From assembly GCA_002286715.1 (NCBI GenBank), contig NSJX01000012.1:124001-188000 (forward strand): 64,000 bases of DNA, written 5' to 3'. Source of the stretch: Dentipellis sp. KUC8613 (Eukaryota; Basidiomycota; Agaricomycetes; Russulales; Hericiaceae). Below the pieces are notes generated by a model. That model searched no databases. It saw only the letters and a program-made list of their open reading frames with translations, and had not been told where the DNA came from. The translations under genes and the position numbers were made by a program. Shown one piece after another: positions 59,001 to 64,000 of the stretch; the first letter of the stretch is position 1, and every line of letters starts with the position of its first letter.

Positions 59001-59945
59001 GTCCTCGCTTCAATTCTAGGAAATATTGGTGGATCTTGCATATAGTTGGCAACGGGTATAATTGGAGGTGAATAAGGGCGACGATGGAACCGCTCAGACG
59101 GCACTAGATTTGTGTCGTCGTTCGCCGTCATCGAAAGAAACGGATTGACTGCAAATATCGCCTGAAGGGCACCCCGCGTTGATGGGTCGAGCTTTGGTTT
59201 GAGATCCCTTCAAATTCGGAAAGGGCGGGGATAAGAAAGATGCGCATATAGTTTGACAAGAAAGCTTACAGTATATCATCTAGATTGAGCTGAAGCAGTC
59301 TTTCATCCTCTTCGCGGTCAACATCGCGTCCAACACTTTCATTCTTAAGCTTCAGGACATCATTCATGCTCTCCGGAAAAGTTCCGGGCGCCGCACATGA
59401 ACCTAGAGTGGGAGTGTCGGCGACCGCAGTCAGCGATAATTCAAACGACATTGGCGTAAAATATAGGCGTTCATGATCCCCTGTGTCAATCGTCAGTAAA
59501 GCTCTGTAAGAGGTTCCGAGCGCTTCTCACAGGAGGAGTCTGCTCTCAGCCATTTTTCTGACGCTGGGCACCCTGTCGTTTGACTCATTTGTCGGAATAA
59601 TCGCTTGATAAATGCAGCTCCATCAGCTTCCACATGAAGTGTTTCATCCTTCAACTCGAGATCCTTCGGGCAGTATATCTTCAAGAAATGGTCAACGGGG
59701 TCGGAAGGGAGAGTCAAGAATTGAGGGTGATCAGAAATTGGAACGGGCTCCAGCGTGTCGGAAAGCAACTATAGAAGCAACACAGCTGAGAAGATACATC
59801 AGGGCGAAGGGGAGAAAACAAATGAACTGACCTCGTTGATAAGTTGTTCGATGAACTCGTCGTAATTGATTGCCAGTATGTGGGTCCGCATATAGTCGTC
59901 TAAGAGATGATGGACGTGTGCAGTCAAAGCTCTGCTATCAGACAT
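56040..59945 (-). CDS. Zip2/SHOC1-like XPF-fold protein (probable meiotic ZMM factor)
   Basis: Candidate meiotic crossover factor: Zip2/SHOC1 proteins bind branched DNA with a dead XPF nuclease-like domain and HhH. Start 59945, MSDSRALTAHVHHLLDDYM. Later exons: LLSDTLEPVPISDHPQFLT, MSFELSLTAVADTPTLGSC, then Ser/Pro- and Asp/Glu-rich parts. The XPF-like stretch reads RYCIEVVERETLDGADLILD, then TTVLYFSLLSLPSQCEALLS and WRYASVYVIFETYPASESQR; the nuclease residues GDxnERKxxxD are not intact, so catalysis is unlikely. A helix-hairpin-helix-like segment GMNAFAAAAILSQVSLDGFL, then DMSPDERLGLAPLIGHERM, follows near 56290-56150. A last small exon may end at 56040. Many exon borders are approximate. 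Could also be another XPF-like protein; the identity is my family reading, not a search. Confidence 0.6.
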
Positions 59946-60830
59946 TTTTGAATACGTTGGTAGAGTGTATCCTGCGACAATGAGCAAACAACAGTGATGG
60001 TGACATGCAAGGGGGACTGAGCGAAGAGCAGGATTCCAGCGCGTACGCGATCGTGACGCGGTCATGTGACCCATCATACACAGAAATCGAGCAAAATGTC
60101 TGAGCAGTCCGTGTTGGCAACAAAAAGACCGAGAAAAAAGCAAAGGAAACACAGTACATGCAGGCCTTCTTTTCCCAGAAATAAACTGATTTGCAAGCGA
60201 TTCTCAATACACGATCGAGTGCGAAGAACGAGGCCACCCTTCGCTAAACAGAATCGCAGGGCATCTCGAGGCCGCAGAGTCCGGTCATGGTGGATCATTG
60301 TATCTTTAGCAGTCAACTGTTGGTAGGTTGCCACGAAGCGAACTCGTAGCACTAAGTGTCTGGTGAAGAGTGTAGGACGCTGCTGGGAGTCGGTGATGAA
60401 TGAAGGCGTACCAGTACCTAGCATGATATCACAGGACCACTGGCACAAGAGACGGTACAGAGTCCCAGAACGTGAAGCTAGTCCTCTTATGCGACAACGG
60501 GTTTGGACTGTGAAGGTGAACAGAGAGACGATGGAGGGCGGCCCTCCGTTAGCGACATCGAAAGAGCCGATAGATCTTAGTCAGATCTAACTTCCATTTT
60601 TGGAATAGGACCTCGCTGCCGGGCCCGGGAACGCCGCTGCTGGTGCAGCACTCAGCTCAATACACACCCAACGCGCTAAGGCGCGGAGCCAAAGCACAAA
60701 CGTATGCTCAACTTGTTTGTATTTCTTTGAACTACCAGGCTCAGAACAACGGCAAGTCCAGCAGATAATCACTCCATAAATAATCCAGTTATCCTGCCGA
60801 CATACACTCGCCTCCACCGGGAAGTAGACT
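59946..60830. other. 885-base gap between Zip2-like gene and AP-3 delta
   Basis: Divergent promoter region. A basic open frame at 60096-60326 (MSEQSVLATKRPRKKQRKHS) has no family resemblance and is not supported. No other ORF. Confidence 0.5.
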
Positions 60831-63800
60831 ATGTGGGAGCGCACTCTCCAGGATCTCATTCGTGGCCTACGAGCAAACAAGCAAGATGAGGCCAAGTTCA
60901 TCGCTCAGGCAGTAGAGGAGATCAGGAGAGAGATAAAGAGCAAGGACATGGAGCTCAAGGCAGCAGCGTTGTTGAAGCTAACCTACGTGCGTCTATTCAT
61001 ATCGTCATTGCAAGACTAGCTCAATGACTCACTATCTGCAGCTTGAGATGCTTGGCCACGATATGGGATGGGCTTCATTTCATGTTGTTGAAGTCATGTC
61101 GTCTCCTAAATACCATCTCAAGACAGTGGGATACCTTGCCGCTACTCAATCCTTCAGCCAGGAAACGGACGTCCTCATGTTGACCACAAATCTAGTGAAG
61201 AAAGTGAGATGGTACAACATGGGCAAACTAAAGCAACGCTCACACTATGCATAGGACTTGACGTCCACCCCTGCGGATGTAGCCGTCACCTTGAATGGAC
61301 TGTCCCATATCGTTTCCCCGGACCTCGCTCGGGATCTCGCGCATGACCTCGTTGGTTTGCTGAACCATTCTCGTCCTCATATCCGGAAAAGGGCGGTCAT
61401 CGCTGTATACAAAGTTCTCACCAAGTATCCCGAAGCTACGCCGTTTGCATTGACACGGTTGAAGGAGAAGCTCGATGACCAAGACATGGGTACGGCTTCA
61501 TTCATAACTTGTATTCAGTTGCGGTAATCGTTTGTATAGGCGTCATTGCTACCACTGTGAACGTTCTGTGCGAGCTTGTTCAGCAGAGCCCGAGAGACTA
61601 CTTATCCCTAGCCCCACAACTGTTCCATCTACTGACAACTTCCTCTAACAACTGGATGCTAATCAAGATTATCAAGCTGGTAAGTTGCTCGCATCTGATT
61701 CTCATTCTATACTAAAGAAATACTTCTCCAGTTTGGGTTCCTTTCGCCCCACGAGCCGCGCTTGGTCAAGAAACTGCAACCTCCAATAACCGAGCTGATA
61801 TCCACCACTGCTGCAATCTCGCTCCTGTACGAATGTGTCCACACCTGTATCGTAGGAGGCATGCTTCAAACCGCGTCGGGGAATTCACTAGCCGAGCTGT
61901 GTGTCACCAAGCTCGCTACCTTCCTTCAAGATCCCGATCAGAACTGTGAGTCTTCTTTTCCGTATAATACAATACTTTTTCTGATCATATCACACTAGTA
62001 AAATATATTTCGCTCCTGGCCCTTGTAAAGATCGTGCCAACACATGCACATCTTGTGGCGAAATATCAAGACATGATATTCTCTAGCGTCAACGATCAGG
62101 ATATAAGTATCCGGATGCGTGCGCTGGACCTTCTGACAGCCATGGTATGCAGCCGCCTCCGAACTGTATACGAAGCAGGAATTGACGGCATCCACAGGTC
62201 ACTCCAGATAACCTACAGTCCATCGTTCAGCAACTGCTTTCCCACCTAGTACCCCAAGAATCCTCGACGCTTCCGACAGCTGCTCAATCTCTCGCGCAAA
62301 ATGCGTCTTCCTCAAGTAGTGCGAAGCCCATTGTCGCACCCAGCCAATCCCCCGCATACCGCCTCACACTATCCCAGCGAATCCTCTCGATGTGCTCTCA
62401 GGACACGTACCACAATGTGACAGACTTCCAGTGGTATCTATCTGTGCTGTTCGACCTGGCATACGTCGCATCGGTGGACGTTGGTGCTGAGATTCGTGAT
62501 CAGCTGGTTGACATCGTCGGGAGGGTACGGGGAATCCGGCGGTACGGGCTCGAGCTCATGGTGAAGTTCATCAGCGACGAGTCTTTCTTACTCAACTCGA
62601 AGAATGAGGGAAGCTGTGCGGAGGTGTTGTGGGCTGCAGCTTGGGTTTGCGGCGAAAACTGCAGGTGAGTGTTGTTTGATGCGCTGTGTAATGTCCCCGC
62701 AGCTCATGATCTTATCGTACACGAAGAGAATTGGCTGAGCCACACAAAATTCTGCCTTACCTCCTCCAGCCCTCGATATCCATCCTCACCCCTGAGACCA
62801 TCGGTATGTATCTGCAGGCGGCTACGAAGGTATTCGGTTTCTGGGGTGCGGAGCTTTCTCGACGGTGGGACGACGATGATCTACCAAAGGTCAAGGACGC
62901 AGTAGAGAGCATCATCGAACGCATGTCCGATTTTGCTTCAAGCTCGGACATCGAAGTGCAAGAACGCGTACGCTCGCCTTCTGCTCTACAGCAGTACCCA
63001 TAGGTCTAACTTATTATTACGTAGGCTGCCAACGGTCTTCAACTCTTCGCGTTTGTGCGAGCCGATCTCTCTTCATATCACCCTGGACAGCAGGGCAATC
63101 CGTTCGGAAGAGCCGATGACGAACCTGTGTTCCCGAAGAGCCTACTGCTCATCGGACCCTTGTTCTCTGCTTATGATCTTAATCCTGTCGCCGCTGCCGC
63201 ACAAGCTAGCGTTCCCATACCAGATGGCTTGGACCTCGACGCCTGGATTGTGCCGCCTCCGAAAGACCCAACTGTAGAGCCTGCAGTATCAGAACCCTTA
63301 GCCGTCAAGAGCAAGCACAAAGGCAAAGGGAAGGCAAAGGCTAAGGAGTCGAATGGGGTGGACGGGAAGACAAAGAAGCGCAAGAAGGAGCGGAACGGCG
63401 ACGTGCTTGCACCGTCACCGGCGGTAGAAACTCCAGAAGAGAAGGCGGAGCGAGAACGGGTATGATCAGCGGTCTGCTTCTCAACATTCTTGTTTACTGA
63501 CACTTTCGACTCTCAGCAAAGAGCGTTGCGTCTAGAACGGCAAAGAGATGACCCGTACTACATAATGGACAACTCGACGCCTACCATCGAGCCCGACGAT
63601 GTCGATTCTATACCCGTTGTCCGTCTCGACGATCTCCCACCCATGTCTCAAGGTAAGAGTCTTCACGTGCTTCCAGAAGACATAGTCTAATTCTTGTGTA
63701 CAGTGCCAATGGCGAGCCCTTTGCCGTCCCTACTACGCGACCCTTCTCCTGTCAGCCGCTCAGAAGCATTCGTCATCGACAAAGACGGCGAAATGCCAGA

Positions 63801-64000
63801 AGGCGCTACATTCGTGCCTCTACCTCCTTCCCGGCAGACCTCGACACCAGCAACGCCGCTACGGAACGGCACGCCCTCGGGCCCGCCTCCTCCGGCCTTC
63901 CCAGAGTACGTGACGGAAGACGAAATCCCCCGCGCTGGCACGCCGGAGCCGATCAAGGTGACACGGGTCAAGAAGGCGTCGGGGACTGGGAAGAAGAAGA
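60831..64000 (+). CDS. APL5: AP-3 complex subunit delta (partial, runs off right edge)
   Basis: Large adaptin of the AP-3 complex, for transport from the Golgi to the vacuole. Start 60831, MWERTLQDLIRGLRANKQDE, then FIAQAVEEIRREIKSKDMEL: the adaptin N-terminal trunk begins with the delta-type WERTLQDLIRGLRANK signature. Later exons show LEMLGHDMGWASFHVVEVMS, KRAVIAVYKVLTKYPEATPF, LKLTYLEMLGHDMGW across intron 1, and VAVTLNGLSHIVSPDLARDL, standard for delta adaptin. The downstream part has a Lys/Glu-rich linker (KSKHKGKGKAKAKESNG, KTKKRKKERNG), a usual feature of the delta hinge. The ear, or its start, is cut by the window end near ITRVKKASGTGKKK. Exons are frequent and introns short. Confidence 0.92.

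Noticed and set aside
60096..60326. Basic open frame MSEQSVLATKRPRKKQRK...
   Set aside because: Composition looks like AG-rich intergenic sequence read in frame; no conserved motif and it sits in the AP-3/Zip2-like divergent promoter.
1..64000. Biosynthetic gene cluster, transposon or defence system
   Set aside because: Gene families are housekeeping and unrelated in pathway. No terminal repeats, transposase, integrase or reverse transcriptase domains, backbone synthases or repeat arrays were seen.

Overview
The window is nuclear DNA from a filamentous basidiomycete, most likely a wood-decay-type agaricomycete. Genes are dense on both strands and split by many short introns (mostly about 50-65 nt, GT...AG). 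Intergenic gaps are short, the coding base composition is moderately GC-rich, and protein families such as the small cysteine-rich secreted protein and the PDR-type ABC transporter have a basidiomycete look. No rRNA, tRNA, CRISPR array, insertion sequence or recognisable transposon was found. Exon edges come from reading splice sites and frames by eye. Models whose exon lengths sum to whole codons are marked with higher confidence.

Layout, left to right: a 5'-partial-window copy of the U5 snRNP GTPase Snu114 (-, runs off the left edge), prefoldin subunit 1 (+), an unrecognised TPR-like protein (+), an NADPH:quinone oxidoreductase (+), a TBC-domain Rab GAP (+), a 74-residue Ser/Gln-rich protein (+), an ING-family PHD protein (+), the polyadenylation factor Fip1 (-), mitoribosomal protein uL10m (-), a BMT5-like 25S rRNA methyltransferase (-), RAMP4/Ysy6 (+), a Hat2/RBBP4-type WD40 histone chaperone (-), ATP synthase subunit e (-), a Gfa/CENP-V-like zinc protein (+), a secreted cysteine-rich protein (-), and an acidic, basic-patched nuclear-type protein (+). 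The second half holds the large Dopey protein DOP1 (+), an orphan 199-aa protein (-), an Ssp120/nucleobindin-like EF-hand protein (-), a protein tyrosine phosphatase (-), an NR2C2AP-like discoidin protein (+), an atypical protein kinase (+), a type II membrane fucosyltransferase-like protein (-), DPM3 (+), an RRM-less CstF-64-like protein (-), beta-COP (+), a full-size PDR-type ABC transporter (+), a Zip2/SHOC1-like XPF-fold protein (-) and the delta subunit of AP-3 (+, runs off the right edge).

This is a housekeeping region, not an operon or a biosynthetic cluster. Loose themes recur: pre-mRNA processing (Snu114, Fip1, CstF-64-like), chromatin (ING, Hat2, the acidic protein), and the secretory and endosomal pathway (TBC GAP, RAMP4, DOP1, Ssp120-like, DPM3, beta-COP, AP-3 delta). 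Several pairs are divergent and share short promoters: Snu114/PFD1, BMT5/RAMP4, PTP/NR2C2AP, fucosyltransferase-like/DPM3 and CstF-64-like/beta-COP. I did not find a convincing new multi-gene system. The most interesting signals are in gene structure and in single proteins: an inferred Fip1 start codon split by an intron plus a 7-nt microexon, RAMP4 with only its ATG in exon 1, a phosphatase with Asn for the P-loop His, a kinase with DFS for DFG, an RRM-free CstF-64-like protein, and a candidate meiotic Zip2 homologue.
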